64,000 nt of DNA, from the NCBI GenBank assembly GCA_011391495.1, contig JAABQK010000013.1:16524-80523 (forward strand). The letters run 5' to 3'. Of the stretch, positions 28,298-37,707 are shown piece after piece. The notes under the pieces are model-generated. The model ran no database searches. It had not been told where the DNA came from and saw only the letters and a list, made by a program, of their open reading frames with translations. The translations under genes were made by a program, and so were the position numbers. Within the stretch, counting starts at the first letter, position 1, and every line of letters starts with the position of its first letter. Source of the DNA: Hydrogenophaga sp. GTDB lineage: Bacteria > Pseudomonadota > Gammaproteobacteria > Burkholderiales > Burkholderiaceae_C.

Positions 28298-29212
28298 ATG
28301 TTCAGTTACCGCCACGCCTTCCACGCCGGCAACCACGCCGATGTGCTCAAACACACCATATTGATCGCCACGCTGCGTCATTTGATGCAGAAGGAGGCCG
28401 GCATCACGCTGGTCGACACCCACGCGGGTGCAGGCCTGTACCGCCTGGACGGGGACTACACCGAAACCGGAGGCGAGGCCAAGGATGGTGTGGTGAAACT
28501 GATGGCGGCGCTGCGCCCGGCCGGGCTTCCCGTGCAGCCCGCCGCTCCAGCGATCGACGACTACCTGGACCTGGTCGCCAGTTTCAACCCGTCGGGTGCG
28601 CTGCGCGTCTATCCCGGCTCCCCGTTCGTCATGCACCAGTTGCTGCGGGCCGAGTCCCGCGACAAACTCAAATTGTTCGAGCTGCACCCCACCGACAGCC
28701 GCACACTTTCCGCCAACATCGCCCAGCTGGAAGCGGGGAGGCAAATCGCTGTCGCCCTGCAGGACGGCTTCGAGGGACTCAAGCCCCTGCTGCCGCCACC
28801 GCCGTCGGCGACCGGCTCCAAGCGGGCCGTGGTGCTGATCGACCCCAGCTACGAGATCAAGAGTGACTACGGAAAAGTAAGTGCCTGCATACAGGAAGCG
28901 CTCCGGCGTTTCCCAACGGGTACGTACCTGGTCTGGTATCCGATCATTCCGCGTCCGGAAGCCCACGACCTGCCGCGCCGACTCAAGACGCTGGCCAACC
29001 AAGCCCAACGACCGTGGTTGCACGCCACACTGGCGATCGGCCAGGATCCGACCCATGGGCCGGACGACCGCCCGGGTCTGACCGCCAGCGGCATGTTCGT
29101 CATCAACCCGCCGCACACCCTCAAGGCCGTCCTGCAGGCGGCCCTGCCGCAGCTGCTGAGCGTGCTCGGACGGGGCCGGGGCAAATCGCAGTCGCTCGAC
29201 GCCGGCGGTTGA
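28298..29212 (+). CDS. rlmJ: 23S rRNA (adenine(2030)-N6)-methyltransferase RlmJ
   Basis: A 304-residue SAM-dependent rRNA methyltransferase. The N-terminal helical insert starts MFSYRHAFHAGNHADVLKH, the SAM loop is VDTHAGAGLYRLD, and the N6-adenine catalytic motif is VVLIDPSYEIKSDY (DPSY in place of the more usual DPPY). ATG 28298 is chosen over an upstream start because it gives the conserved N-terminus. It is divergent from rplM. Confidence 0.93.
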   Translation: MFSYRHAFHAGNHADVLKHTILIATLRHLMQKEAGITLVDTHAGAGLYRLDGDYTETGGEAKDGVVKLMAALRPAGLPVQPAAPAIDDYLDLVASFNPSGALRVYPGSPFVMHQLLRAESRDKLKLFELHPTDSRTLSANIAQLEAGRQIAVALQDGFEGLKPLLPPPPSATGSKRAVVLIDPSYEIKSDYGKVSACIQEALRRFPTGTYLVWYPIIPRPEAHDLPRRLKTLANQAQRPWLHATLAIGQDPTHGPDDRPGLTASGMFVINPPHTLKAVLQAALPQLLSVLGRGRGKSQSLDAGG

Positions 29213-29216
29213 AGCC

Positions 29217-29885
29217 TCAGGGCCGCGCCAGCACCATCGTCCAGTAGCGGCCAAAGGTGCTGCCGGGCTGCTCGACACAGGCCACCGCCACGTCCTGGTA
29301 CTGGGCCCGCATGATGTTGCTGCAATGTCCAGCGCTCGCCAGCCAGCCCGCCATGACAGCCGAGACCGTCGGCTGACCCGCCGCGATGTTTTCCCCCGTC
29401 CAGGTCCAGGCATAACCTTCGTCCGCGATGCGCTGGGCCGAACTCCGCCCATCGAGCCCGGTGTGCGAAAAGTAGTTGTTCGTGGCCATGTCCAGCGAAT
29501 GGCGGGCCGCCGCCGAGAACAGGCGGTTGTCCCAGCGCAGCGGGGTCGTGGCGGGCATCGGTGCGGACCCGCAGGTGCGTGCGCTGGCCCGCGCCGCATT
29601 GATCTGCCGGGTCCACTCGACCTGGAAATCGGGCAGATCGCAAGATGTGCGGGCGTCCAGTGGCAGCAGCGCGCTGCCTGACGTGGGCACAGGGGCAGGA
29701 GACACGGTCCCGGACGCCGTTTCGGTGCTGGGCGCTGTCCCCACCGTGCCCGTTGGGACGGCGGGGCTCTCAGGCGCTTCACCGCCACCACAGGCGCCCA
29801 GCAGCGTGACCACCGCCAGCAAGCAGACTCCGGCAAGCCAGAAACGGGGAGGTCGCGCGGGCGAGAAAAGCTTCCTGGATTTCAT
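29217..29885 (-). CDS. CAP-domain (SCP/PR-1 family) lipoprotein
   Basis: A 222-residue exported lipoprotein. The signal peptide ends in a lipobox LLGAC followed by GGGE, then a Pro/Thr/Ser linker, then a CAP domain with INAARASARTCG, FSHTGLDGRSSAQRI, TWTGENIAAGQP and GHCSNIMRAQYQDVAVAC. The C-terminal strands end in YWTMVLARP. Conserved His and Glu positions of the CAP cleft are present. The biochemical role of bacterial CAP proteins is mostly unknown. The start at 29885 puts the signal peptide at the N-terminus. It is convergent with rlmJ. Confidence 0.9.
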   Translation of the reverse strand: MKSRKLFSPARPPRFWLAGVCLLAVVTLLGACGGGEAPESPAVPTGTVGTAPSTETASGTVSPAPVPTSGSALLPLDARTSCDLPDFQVEWTRQINAARASARTCGSAPMPATTPLRWDNRLFSAAARHSLDMATNNYFSHTGLDGRSSAQRIADEGYAWTWTGENIAAGQPTVSAVMAGWLASAGHCSNIMRAQYQDVAVACVEQPGSTFGRYWTMVLARP

Positions 29886-29971
29886 GCGACCGAATTTACG
29901 GCCTGCCCAAGGACCCCGGGTAAGCGAATGTGCATGGCAGCCCCGGTAAAACCCTGACATGTCCGCCAAAC

Positions 29972-29997
29972 ATTAGCCGACCGATCGGTCGGCTAAT
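29972..29997. promoter_or_regulatory. Perfect 26-base palindrome upstream of paaA, TetR-type operator
   Basis: Two 13-base arms beginning ATTAGCCGACCGA meet with no spacer. CCGACCG/CGGTCGG half-sites are typical of TetR-family operators, and a TetR-family PaaR is known to control paa genes in betaproteobacteria. The palindrome covers the expected -35 region just before a TATACT -10, so binding would block transcription. No regulator gene is present in the window. Confidence 0.8.
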
Positions 29998-30001
29998 TGA
30001 C

Positions 30002-30007
30002 TATACT
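30002..30007 (+). promoter_or_regulatory. -10 box of the paa operon
   Basis: TATACT lies 5 bases after the palindrome and about 38 bases before the paaA start. The matching -35 position falls inside the palindrome and is poor, as expected for a repressed or activator-dependent promoter. Confidence 0.5.
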
Positions 30008-30044
30008 GCGTTTCGCGTCACCGTTCAGGCGCAGGAGATGCCCC

Positions 30045-31067
30045 ATGTACACCCAATCTTTCAGTGTGGCGGACAGCGAGGCCAGGGCGGGCCTGAAGTC
30101 GGTCACCCCGCCTCCGACAAGCGAAGAAGCCGCGCTGCAGGCGCACTTCGATGCCGTGATCGACGCCGACGGCAAGGTCGAACCACGCGACTGGATGCCC
30201 GAGGGCTACCGCAAGACGCTGGTGCGCCAGATCAGCCAGCACGCCCACAGTGAAATTGTCGGCATGCTGCCCGAGGGCAACTGGATCTCGCGGGCGCCCA
30301 GCCTGAAACGCAAGGCGATCCTAATCGCCAAGGTGCAGGACGAAGGTGGCCACGGCCTGTACCTCTACAGCGCCGCCGAAACGCTGGGCACCAGCCGCGA
30401 CCAGATGCTCGCCGGCCTGCACAGCGGCAAGGCGAAATACAGTTCGATCTTCAACTACCCGACGCTGAACTGGGCCGACGTGGGCGTGATCGGCTGGCTG
30501 GTGGACGGCGCGGCGATCATGAACCAGATCCCGCTCTGCCGCTGCTCCTACGGGCCGTATGCGCGCGCCATGATCCGCGTCTGCAAGGAAGAGAGCTTCC
30601 ACCAGCGCCAGGGATACGAAGCGCTGCTGGTGATGATGCAGGGGACCGCCGAGCAGAAGGCGATGGTGCAGGACGCAGTGAACCGCTGGTGGTGGAAGTG
30701 CCTCGCCATGTTCGGACCGCCCGACGCCGACAGCCCCAACAGCGCGCAAGGCATGCGCTGGGGCATCAAGCGCATTTCCAACGACGATCTGCGCCAGAAG
30801 TTCGTCGACGCCACCGTGCCGCAGGCCGAAGTCCTGGGCGTGACCCTGCCCGACCCCGATCTGAAATGGAACGAGGAACGTCAGCACCATGACTACGGTG
30901 CGATCGACTGGGACGAGTTCTGGGCCACGGTCAACGGCCATGGACCCTGCAACAAGGAACGTCTGTCCACCCGGGTGAAAGCCTGGAACGACGGCGCCTG
31001 GGTACGCGACGCCGCACTGGCGCACGCGCGCAAACAGAAGGAACGCAGCATGAAGGAGGCCGCATGA
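30045..31067 (+). CDS. paaA: 1,2-phenylacetyl-CoA epoxidase subunit PaaA (catalytic)
   Basis: The di-iron oxygenase subunit that converts phenylacetyl-CoA to its ring 1,2-epoxide. The 340-residue ferritin-like protein shows iron-ligand segments [14 protein letters not shown] and [15 protein letters not shown], plus [20 protein letters not shown] typical of PaaA. ATG 30045 has GGAGA seven bases upstream and is preferred to an in-frame codon at 29997. The stop overlaps paaB (ATGA). Confidence 0.97.
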   Translation: MYTQSFSVADSEARAGLKSVTPPPTSEEAALQAHFDAVIDADGKVEPRDWMPEGYRKTLVRQISQHAHSEIVGMLPEGNWISRAPSLKRKAILIAKVQDEGGHGLYLYSAAETLGTSRDQMLAGLHSGKAKYSSIFNYPTLNWADVGVIGWLVDGAAIMNQIPLCRCSYGPYARAMIRVCKEESFHQRQGYEALLVMMQGTAEQKAMVQDAVNRWWWKCLAMFGPPDADSPNSAQGMRWGIKRISNDDLRQKFVDATVPQAEVLGVTLPDPDLKWNEERQHHDYGAIDWDEFWATVNGHGPCNKERLSTRVKAWNDGAWVRDAALAHARKQKERSMKEAA

Positions 31068-31366
31068 ACACCAGCACACCCGCCCTGAAGGAATGGCCGC
31101 TGTGGGAAGTCTTCGTCCGCAGCAAACAGGGCCTGGAGCACAAGCACTGCGGCAGCCTGCACGCGAGCGACGCGCAACACGCATTGCAGATGGCCCGCGA
31201 CGTCTACACCCGCCGGCAGGAAGGCGTGAGCATCTGGGTGCTGCCGTCGAACGCCATCACCGCCAGTGAGCCCGACAGCAAGGACAGCTTCTTCGACCCG
31301 GCGGCCGACAAGATCTACCGGCACCCGACCTTCTATCAAATCCCCGACAAAGTGGGGCACATGTGA
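31064..31366 (+). CDS. paaB: 1,2-phenylacetyl-CoA epoxidase subunit PaaB
   Basis: A 100-residue subunit that bridges PaaAC units in the epoxidase complex. The family motifs [40 protein letters not shown] and the C-terminal [11 protein letters not shown] are all present. It overlaps paaA by 4 bases. A 104-base spacer without an ORF separates it from paaC, unusual in an otherwise overlapping operon. Confidence 0.96.
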   Translation: MNTSTPALKEWPLWEVFVRSKQGLEHKHCGSLHASDAQHALQMARDVYTRRQEGVSIWVLPSNAITASEPDSKDSFFDPAADKIYRHPTFYQIPDKVGHM

Positions 31367-31470
31367 GCGGCTACTGCGAAGGCTTCATGCGTCGTTGCGG
31401 CAGCTTGCCGTGCTGGTCGCACTGTCTTCGCCGCCGCACCTAGCCTGATGCCTTCTCGCTACGCCGCTTT
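31367..31470. other. Unexplained 104-base spacer between paaB and paaC
   Basis: Contains GCGAAGGC near its start and GCCTTCTCGC near its end, which are partly complementary, and a TGCGGCAGCTTGCCG segment in between that could fold. It does not match the eight-copy repeat. No ORF or T-tract is present. Confidence 0.4.
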
Positions 31471-32307
31471 ATGAACACGAACATTGACTACCTGCTGCAC
31501 CTGGCCGACAACGCGCTCGTGCTCGGCCAGCGCAACGCCGAGTGGTGCGGCCACGGCCCCATCCTGGAAGAAGACCTGGCGCTGGCCAACAACAGCCTGG
31601 ACCTGATCGGCCAGTCGCGCCTGCTGTACCAGCATGCCGCCACGCTGATCAACGCCAGCCCGGCAGAGGCACAGCGTTTCGCCCACCTGCAGGGCGCACG
31701 GCACAACGGTCAGATCACGGAAGACACGCTGGCCTACTTCCGCGACACAGCCGAGTTCCGCAACTTCACCCTGCTGGAGTTGCCGCACCACGGCGCGCTG
31801 GTCGGCTATGCCGTGGCCGACCTCGACTACGCGACGACCATCGTCCGCAATTTCCTCTACAGCGCCTTGATGGTGCTGCTGTGGGATGGCCTGCAAGCCT
31901 CCAGCGATGCGCAGCTGGCCGCCGTCGCCACCAAGTCGCTGAAGGAAGTCCGCTACCACCTGCGCCATGCGAGCGACTGGCTGGTGCGCTTTGGGGATGG
32001 CACGGACGAATCGCATCAACGCGCCCAGTCCGCGCTGGACCACTTGCTGCCCTATTGCCAGGAGTTCTGGGTTGACAGCCCCGCCGCACAAGCGGCCCAG
32101 ATGCTCGGCGCCGGTCTGAGCCTGGCCAGCCTGAAGCCGGACTGGGATGCCTTGGTGGACGAAACGCTGGCCGCCGCCACGCTGCAGAGACCCCCTGTGG
32201 AAGGCTACGTGACACAGGGACAACACGGCGTGCACTCGGAGCACCTGGGCTTCCTGCTGGCCGAGATGCAGAGCCTGGCGCGCGCGCACCCTCGGGCCGC
32301 CTGGTGA
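31471..32307 (+). CDS. paaC: 1,2-phenylacetyl-CoA epoxidase subunit PaaC
   Basis: The structural ferritin-like partner of PaaA, 278 residues. The N-terminal YLLHLADNALVLGQRNAEWCGHGPILEEDLALANN and the helix KEVRYHLRHASDWLVRFGDGT class segments are typical. It overlaps paaD by GTGA. Confidence 0.96.
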   Translation: MNTNIDYLLHLADNALVLGQRNAEWCGHGPILEEDLALANNSLDLIGQSRLLYQHAATLINASPAEAQRFAHLQGARHNGQITEDTLAYFRDTAEFRNFTLLELPHHGALVGYAVADLDYATTIVRNFLYSALMVLLWDGLQASSDAQLAAVATKSLKEVRYHLRHASDWLVRFGDGTDESHQRAQSALDHLLPYCQEFWVDSPAAQAAQMLGAGLSLASLKPDWDALVDETLAAATLQRPPVEGYVTQGQHGVHSEHLGFLLAEMQSLARAHPRAAW

Positions 32308-32861
32308 GCCTGGCACACGCCGCCATGCAGCCCGCCACAGACACTGCCAACCCACAGGACCACGCCGCCATCTGGCTGGCCCTGGCGGAGTTGGCCGACC
32401 CGGAAATCCCGGTCATCAGCCTGTCCGAACTCGGCATCCTGCGCGAGGTGCGCAACGGTGCAGACGGCACGCCCGAGGTGGTGATCACGCCCACCTACAG
32501 CGGCTGCCCGGCCATGGGGCAGATCGAGGACGACATCCGCGCGGCGCTCACCGCCGCCGGCCTGTCGGCGCGCGTGCTCACGCAGCTGTCACCCGCCTGG
32601 ACCACCGACTGGATGAGCGATGCCGCGCGCGAGAAGCTGCGCGCCTACGGCATTGCGCCGCCGCAATGCGGCAGCCCCGACCATGGGAGCACGGGCGTGT
32701 TGAAGTTTTCGCGTCAGACGACAGCGCGCGAGGCGGTGCCCTGCCCGCAGTGCGGCTCAACGAACACCACCGAGACATCGCCCTTCGGCTCCACCGCCTG
32801 CAAGGCCCTGTACCGCTGCCTGGACTGTCTGGAACCGTTCGACTATTTCAAACCGATCTGA
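32304..32861 (+). CDS. paaD: Phenylacetate-CoA oxygenase assembly protein PaaD
   Basis: A 185-residue MIP18/DUF59-family protein needed for epoxidase maturation, probably in Fe-S or iron delivery. The DUF59 domain contains LADPEIPVISLSELGIL and PTYSGCPAM. The C-terminus carries four cysteines, CPQCGS and CLDC, resembling a zinc ribbon. GTG 32304 overlaps the paaC stop; ATG 32325 is an alternative start. A repeat copy follows the stop. Confidence 0.93.
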   Translation: MSLAHAAMQPATDTANPQDHAAIWLALAELADPEIPVISLSELGILREVRNGADGTPEVVITPTYSGCPAMGQIEDDIRAALTAAGLSARVLTQLSPAWTTDWMSDAAREKLRAYGIAPPQCGSPDHGSTGVLKFSRQTTAREAVPCPQCGSTNTTETSPFGSTACKALYRCLDCLEPFDYFKPI

Positions 32862-32862
32862 A

Positions 32863-32930
32863 GCGCCGGCCCCCGGGCCGTCACCCCCTTGAGGGGGCAC
32901 CAGCGGACCTGCGAAGCCGGCTCCGCGGTG
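32863..32930 (+). repeat. Stop-proximal palindromic repeat, copy 3 (paaD-paaE spacer)
   Basis: Begins one base after the paaD stop. It reads GCGCCGGCCCCCGGGCC, the hairpin ACCCCCTTGAGGGGG, then GCGAAGCCGGC and CCGCGGTG, in the plus orientation like the genes. The first part diverges from the other copies while the hairpin core and 3' part are well conserved. Confidence 0.82.
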
Positions 32931-32973
32931 CTCTTGAAGGACTCCACCTGCTTTCTTGCCCCGGAGCTGCTGA

Positions 32974-34080
32974 ATGACCTCGACACCCCGCTTCCACGAC
33001 CTTCCCATTGCGCGTATCAGCCCCGAGGCTGCAGGCGCCGTGGCCATCACGCTGGCCGTGCCACCCGAACAGCGAACGACCTTTGATTTCAAGCCTGGCC
33101 AGTTTCTCACGCTGCGCGCCAGCATCGGCGGGCAGGACGTGCGGCGCAGCTATTCCATCAGCAGCCCGCGCAGCCTGCTCTCGCAGCAGGGCGAGCTCAC
33201 CCTGGGCATCCGTCCGGTGGAAGGCGGCGTGTTTTCCAACTGGGCCGCGAACCAGCTCAAGGCTGGCGACACCCTGAAGGTGATGCCGCCCGAGGGCCGC
33301 TTCACGGTGCACAAGCCGCGCGCCATTCACCGCGTGGGGTTCGCCGCCGGCTCGGGCATCACACCCATCCTGTCCATCATGGCCAGCACGCTGGAAGAGT
33401 CGGCTGATTCGAAGTTCACCCTGGTCTACGGCAACCGCCGCATGGCCAGCGTCATGTTCAACGAAGCCCTGCAGGACCTGAAAGACCGCTACCCCGGGCG
33501 CCTCACGCTGATCCATGTGCTCTCGCGCCAGGCACAGGAAGTGCCGCTGCTTGAAGGCCGCATCGACGGCGACAAGGTGCGCCAGATCATCGCTTCCCTG
33601 CTGCCGGTGGGCAGCATGGACGAGGTGTTCATCTGCGGCCCCGAAGCCATGATCGAAGCGACCGAGAAGGCCTTGCTCGATGCGGGTGTGCGGCCCGACC
33701 GCGTGCACACCGAGCGTTTCACCTCGCCCACGCTGGAAGCACTGCCGGCCGATCAGCGACAGGCCGCCATGCTCGGCCACCCGGCCGTCCGCACCGACGG
33801 CGAGGTGGCCCTCACAGTGGTGCTCGATGGCAAGCCGCACCAGCTGCGCATGGGCAAGGACGAACACGTGCTGGACGTGGCGCTCAACGCGGGGCTCGAC
33901 CTGCCCTGGTCGTGCCGCGGTGGTGTCTGCTGCACCTGCCGCGCCAAGGTGATGGAGGGTGCGGTCACCATGGACAAGAACTTCACCCTCGAGCCCTGGG
34001 AGACCGAGAAGGGGTTCGTGCTGAGCTGCCAGGCCCGGCCCACCACGGACCGGCTGGTGGTGAGCTACGACGAAAGGTGA
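32974..34080 (+). CDS. paaE: 1,2-phenylacetyl-CoA epoxidase reductase PaaE
   Basis: A 368-residue reductase passing electrons from NAD(P)H through FAD and a 2Fe-2S cluster to PaaA. The FAD motif is RRSYSISSP, the nucleotide motif is AAGSGITPILSIM, and the C-terminal plant-type ferredoxin domain has SCRGGVCCTCRA with a last Cys in VLSCQA. It closes the operon. The thioesterase, hydratase and CoA-ligase genes of the full pathway are not in this window. Confidence 0.96.
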   Translation: MTSTPRFHDLPIARISPEAAGAVAITLAVPPEQRTTFDFKPGQFLTLRASIGGQDVRRSYSISSPRSLLSQQGELTLGIRPVEGGVFSNWAANQLKAGDTLKVMPPEGRFTVHKPRAIHRVGFAAGSGITPILSIMASTLEESADSKFTLVYGNRRMASVMFNEALQDLKDRYPGRLTLIHVLSRQAQEVPLLEGRIDGDKVRQIIASLLPVGSMDEVFICGPEAMIEATEKALLDAGVRPDRVHTERFTSPTLEALPADQRQAAMLGHPAVRTDGEVALTVVLDGKPHQLRMGKDEHVLDVALNAGLDLPWSCRGGVCCTCRAKVMEGAVTMDKNFTLEPWETEKGFVLSCQARPTTDRLVVSYDER

Positions 34081-34105
34081 TCCCGGTCCCTGGCGGACCC
34101 GCAGC

Positions 34106-35809
34106 CTAGTGCGCAGCCACCTGTGCCGACCCCGCCACCGCCGCAGCACCGACGTCGCGCAATTCGCGGCGCAGGATCTTGCCGATGTTGGTCTTCGGCA
34201 GCGGCTCGCTGCGAAACTCCACCACGCGCGGCATCTTGTAGCCGGTCAGATGCTGCCGGCAGTGTGCGAGTACCGCGTCTTCGTTCAGGCCCGGGTCGCT
34301 GCGCACGATCACCACCTTGACCGCCTCGCCCGAACGCTCGTCGTGCACGCCGATGGCCGCGGCTTCCAGCACGCCGGGGTGCATGGTCAGCACGTCCTCG
34401 ATCTCATTGGGGAACACCTTGAACCCCGAGACCACGATCATGTCTTTCTTGCGGTCGGTGATGCGGATGCTGCCGCGCTCGTCCATCACGCCCATGTCCC
34501 CGGTGCGCAGCCAGCCGTTGGCGGTGAACGCCTTGTCCGTCTCCTCGGGATGGTTCCAGTAGCCCTGCATCACCTGCGGACCGCGCAGGCAGATCTCGCC
34601 CACCTCTCCGCGTGCGATGAATCCGCCATCATCGTCGAGGATGGCCGCCTCCGTGCTTGGCAGTGGCACGCCGATCTGGCCGCTCCACTCCTGGATGGTG
34701 ACCGGGTTGGCGATCGCCACCGGCGCACTCTCGGTCAGACCGTAGCCCTCCACCAGCGGAACGCCTGCCCGCTCTTTCCAGCGGTGCGCCACCACGTGCT
34801 GCACCGCCATGCCGCCGGCCACCGCCAGCTTCAGCGGGCGCAGGTTCACCTCGGCAAAGCCCGGTGCGTCGAGCAGGGCGCGAAACAGGGTGTTGACGCC
34901 GATGATCGCGGTGAAGGGTGTCTGACGCAGCACCTTGAGGAAGGCCGGCAGATCGCGCGGGTTGGGAATCAGCACCGCCTGTGCACCCCTGCTGAAGAAG
35001 GACAGCGCACCGGTCAGGGCGAACACGTGGTACAGCGGCAGCGGGAGGATCAGCGTCTCCTCGCCATCGTTCAGGTTGGGCGACATCCACGCGGCCACCT
35101 GGAGCACGTTGGCGACCATGTTGCCGTGGCTGAGCATTGCCCCCTTGGCCACGCCGGTGGTGCCGCCGGTGTACTGGAGGAAGGCGAGATCGCCGTGGTC
35201 GAGCCGGACGTCGTCAAGCGTCTGCGCCCGGCCCGCGGACAGCGCACGTCGGAAGTCCACCGCACCGGCCAGCCGCCACGGAGGCACCAGCTTCTTCACA
35301 TGCTTGACCACGGCGTTCGTCAGCAGCCGCTTCACCGGGGGCAGCAAGTCACCCACCTGCGTCGTCACGACCGTGCGCACCTGCGTGGCGCCGATCACCT
35401 GTTCCAGCGTGTGGGCGAAGTTCTCCAGCACCACGATGGCCCGCGCCCCGGCGTCCTTCAACTGGTGCTCCAGTTCGCGTGGCGTGTAGAGCGGGTTGAC
35501 GTTCACGACCACCATGCCCGCGCGCAACACACCGAACAGCACCACCGGGTACTGCAGCAGGTTGGGCATCATCAGGGCGACGCGGTCGCCGCGCTGCAGA
35601 CCCGCCACCTTCTGCAGCCAAGCCGCGAAAGCACGGCTCGCGTCGTCGAGCTGGCGAAAGCTCATCACCGTGCCCATTGAACTGTAGGCCGGTCGGTCGG
35701 CAAAACGTGCACAGCTGGCGGCCAGCATGTCCTTGAGCGAAGCGTACTGGTGAATGTCGATGTCAGCCGGCACGCCGGCCGGGTACTGGCTGAGCCAAGG
35801 CTTGTCCAT
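34106..35809 (-). CDS. Long-chain-fatty-acid--CoA ligase (FadD-like)
   Basis: A 567-residue ANL-superfamily acyl-CoA synthetase. The AMP/P-loop motif is LQYTGGTTGVAKGAMLSHGN, the hinge region is GWLRTGDMGVMDERG, and the C-terminal catalytic lysine region ends PLPKTNIGKILRREL. Its length and LYHVFALTG segment fit FadD more than the ~440-residue phenylacetate ligase PaaK. ATG 35809 (MDKPWLSQYPAG) is the family start. It is convergent with paaE, so it is not part of that operon. Confidence 0.92.
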   Translation of the reverse strand: MDKPWLSQYPAGVPADIDIHQYASLKDMLAASCARFADRPAYSSMGTVMSFRQLDDASRAFAAWLQKVAGLQRGDRVALMMPNLLQYPVVLFGVLRAGMVVVNVNPLYTPRELEHQLKDAGARAIVVLENFAHTLEQVIGATQVRTVVTTQVGDLLPPVKRLLTNAVVKHVKKLVPPWRLAGAVDFRRALSAGRAQTLDDVRLDHGDLAFLQYTGGTTGVAKGAMLSHGNMVANVLQVAAWMSPNLNDGEETLILPLPLYHVFALTGALSFFSRGAQAVLIPNPRDLPAFLKVLRQTPFTAIIGVNTLFRALLDAPGFAEVNLRPLKLAVAGGMAVQHVVAHRWKERAGVPLVEGYGLTESAPVAIANPVTIQEWSGQIGVPLPSTEAAILDDDGGFIARGEVGEICLRGPQVMQGYWNHPEETDKAFTANGWLRTGDMGVMDERGSIRITDRKKDMIVVSGFKVFPNEIEDVLTMHPGVLEAAAIGVHDERSGEAVKVVIVRSDPGLNEDAVLAHCRQHLTGYKMPRVVEFRSEPLPKTNIGKILRRELRDVGAAAVAGSAQVAAH

Positions 35810-35927
35810 TTGTCCCCATCCTTCTGTGGTTGGCAGCCGTGTCTGCAGGGCCACCATGGATCAATATGCCACGGGACGTGGTACCCAGGCTTGCGCGAGG
35901 TCAAGACCCGGCAGAACCAGCGCCGAC

Positions 35928-35955
35928 AAAAAAACCCGCCATGGCGGGTTTCTGT
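35928..35955 (-). terminator. Intrinsic terminator after metY
   Basis: The perfect palindrome AACCCGCCATGGCGGGTT is followed on the minus strand by a run of seven T's. It lies 24 bases past the metY stop and isolates metY from the downstream ligase gene. Confidence 0.95.
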
Positions 35956-35978
35956 CTGGGGCCAGCGGGGAAACCGGA

Positions 35979-37256
35979 TCACACCTTCGCCAGCGCCTGC
36001 TCCAGATCGGCCATCAGGTCGTCGATGTGCTCGATGCCGATCGACAGGCGGACCATGTCGGGGCTCACGCCGGCCTTCTTCATCTCGTCGGCGTTGAGCT
36101 GGCGGTGCGTGGTGGTGGCCGGGTGGCAGGCCAGCGACTTGGCGTCGCCGATGTTGACGAGGCGCGTGAAGAGCTGCAGCGCATCCTGGAAGCGGGTGCC
36201 GGCCGCGATGGCGTCGGCCGATTGCAGCCCGAAACTGATGATGCCGGAGGCTTTGCCCCCCATGTACTTCTGCACCAGCGCGTGGTCCTTGTGGCCGGGC
36301 AGGCCGGCGTAGTTGACCCAGGCCACCTTGGGGTGGTTCTGCAGGTGCGTGGCGACCTTCACCGCGTTCTCGCAGATACGGTCCATGCGCAGCGCCAGCG
36401 TCTCGATGCCCTGCAGTATCTGGAACGCGTTCATGGGCGAGAGCGCCGCGCCCATGTTGCGCAGCGGCACCACACGGGCGCGCCCGATGTAGGCCGCAGC
36501 ACCCAGCGCCTCGGTGTAGACCACGCCGTGGTAGCTCACGTCGGGTTCGTTCAGGCGCTTGAAGCGCGCCTTGTGCTGCGCCCACGGGAACTTGCCGCTG
36601 TCCACGATGGCGCCGCCGATGGTGGTGCCGTGGCCGCCGAGGTATTTGGTCAGTGAATGCACCACGATGTCGGCGCCGTGTTCGAACGGGCGGCACAGGT
36701 AGGGGCTGGTCACCGTGTTGTCCACGATCAGCGGCACACCCGCGTCGTGCGCCACTTTGGCGAGTGCACCGATGTCGGTCACGTTGCCGAGCGGATTGCC
36801 GATGGACTCGCAGTAGATCGCCTTGGTCCTGTCGTCGATCAGCGCGGCGAACGCGGCCGGGTCGCGCGGGTCCGCGAAACGCACCGTGATGCCCTGCTGC
36901 GGGAAGGTGTGGGCAAACAGGTTGTAGGTGCCGCCGTAGAGCGTGCTGGCCGAGACGATGTTGTCACCGGCCTCGGCAATGGTCTGGATCGCCGCCGTGA
37001 TCGCCGCCATGCCCGAGGCCATGGCCAGCGCGCCCACACCGCCCTCCAGGGCGGCCAGGCGCGCTTCGAGCACGCCGTTGGTCGGGTTCATGATGCGGCT
37101 GTAGATGTTGCCGGCGACCTTGAGGTCGAACAGGTCGGCACCGTGCTGCGTGTCGTCGAACGCGTAGGCCACGGTCTGGTAGATCGGCACCGCCACCGCC
37201 TTGGTGGTGGGGTCCGGGCTGTAGCCGCCATGCACGGCGATGGTTTCGATCTTCAC
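35979..37256 (-). CDS. metY: O-acetylhomoserine sulfhydrylase / aminocarboxypropyltransferase
   Basis: A 425-residue PLP enzyme that makes homocysteine directly from O-acetylhomoserine and sulfide. The PLP lysine is in [18 protein letters not shown] (~204). The MetY family is recognised by [17 protein letters not shown] and [14 protein letters not shown] segments. The start is GTG 37256 ([15 protein letters not shown]) with GGAGAC seven bases upstream. It is last in the SAM-cycle group and followed by a strong terminator. Confidence 0.95.
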   Translation of the reverse strand: MKIETIAVHGGYSPDPTTKAVAVPIYQTVAYAFDDTQHGADLFDLKVAGNIYSRIMNPTNGVLEARLAALEGGVGALAMASGMAAITAAIQTIAEAGDNIVSASTLYGGTYNLFAHTFPQQGITVRFADPRDPAAFAALIDDRTKAIYCESIGNPLGNVTDIGALAKVAHDAGVPLIVDNTVTSPYLCRPFEHGADIVVHSLTKYLGGHGTTIGGAIVDSGKFPWAQHKARFKRLNEPDVSYHGVVYTEALGAAAYIGRARVVPLRNMGAALSPMNAFQILQGIETLALRMDRICENAVKVATHLQNHPKVAWVNYAGLPGHKDHALVQKYMGGKASGIISFGLQSADAIAAGTRFQDALQLFTRLVNIGDAKSLACHPATTTHRQLNADEMKKAGVSPDMVRLSIGIEHIDDLMADLEQALAKV

Positions 37257-37308
37257 GGGCGTCTCCTGGGAATGTTGGGGAAGGAAGATTGTGCGGCACG
37301 GCACGCCC

Positions 37309-37707
37309 TCAGGGCCTCAGCAACACGACACGGGCGGTACCCGCCTGGACAAATCCCAGGGCGCTGGCGGCCGCACGGCTGAGATCGATGATGCGGCTCT
37401 TGACGTGCGGCCCCCGGTCGTTGATGCGCACCACGACCTCGCGGCCATTGCCCAGGCTGCGCACCCGGACACGCGTGCCGAAGGGCAGCGTGGGGTGCGC
37501 CGCGGTCAGCGCGTTCTCGTCAAACAGCTCACCGCTGGCGGTGCGCCGGCCGTGGAAGCGGCCGCCGTACCAGGAGGCCACGCCGCGGCCGATGTCGGCC
37601 TCGCCCGCCTCCTGCGTGGTCGCGCCGCCCGGTCCGGTGGCGCAACCCGCCAGCGGCAGACAAGCCAGGGCCAGGACCAGGACCAGAAAACGCCGGTTGT
37701 GCCTCAT
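37309..37707 (-). CDS. RlpA-like double-psi beta-barrel lipoprotein
   Basis: A 132-residue small lipoprotein with signal peptide and lipobox LPLAGCATG, then a DPBB domain: ASWYGGRFHGRRTASGELFD, LPFGTRVRVRSLGNGREVVVRINDRGP and IIDLSRAAASALGF. RlpA proteins cleave denuded glycan strands at the septum. The SPOR domain of full RlpA is missing, so septal targeting by denuded glycan is not expected. ATG 37707 overlaps the metF stop by 4 bases, tying it to the methionine genes. Confidence 0.9.
   Translation of the reverse strand: MRHNRRFLVLVLALACLPLAGCATGPGGATTQEAGEADIGRGVASWYGGRFHGRRTASGELFDENALTAAHPTLPFGTRVRVRSLGNGREVVVRINDRGPHVKSRIIDLSRAAASALGFVQAGTARVVLLRP

Noticed and set aside
29972..29997. 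Reading the paa palindrome as a terminator for the CAP lipoprotein or an upstream gene
   Set aside because: It has no T-tract and no loop, it overlaps the expected -35 position, and its half-sites fit a TetR operator.
31367..31470. A frameshifted missing gene between paaB and paaC
   Set aside because: Both paaB and paaC have complete family N- and C-termini, and no frame in the spacer has a family-like sequence.
34106..35809. Phenylacetate-CoA ligase (paaK) because it lies next to paaE
   Set aside because: It is 567 residues and FadD-like, convergent with the paa operon, while PaaK is about 440 residues.
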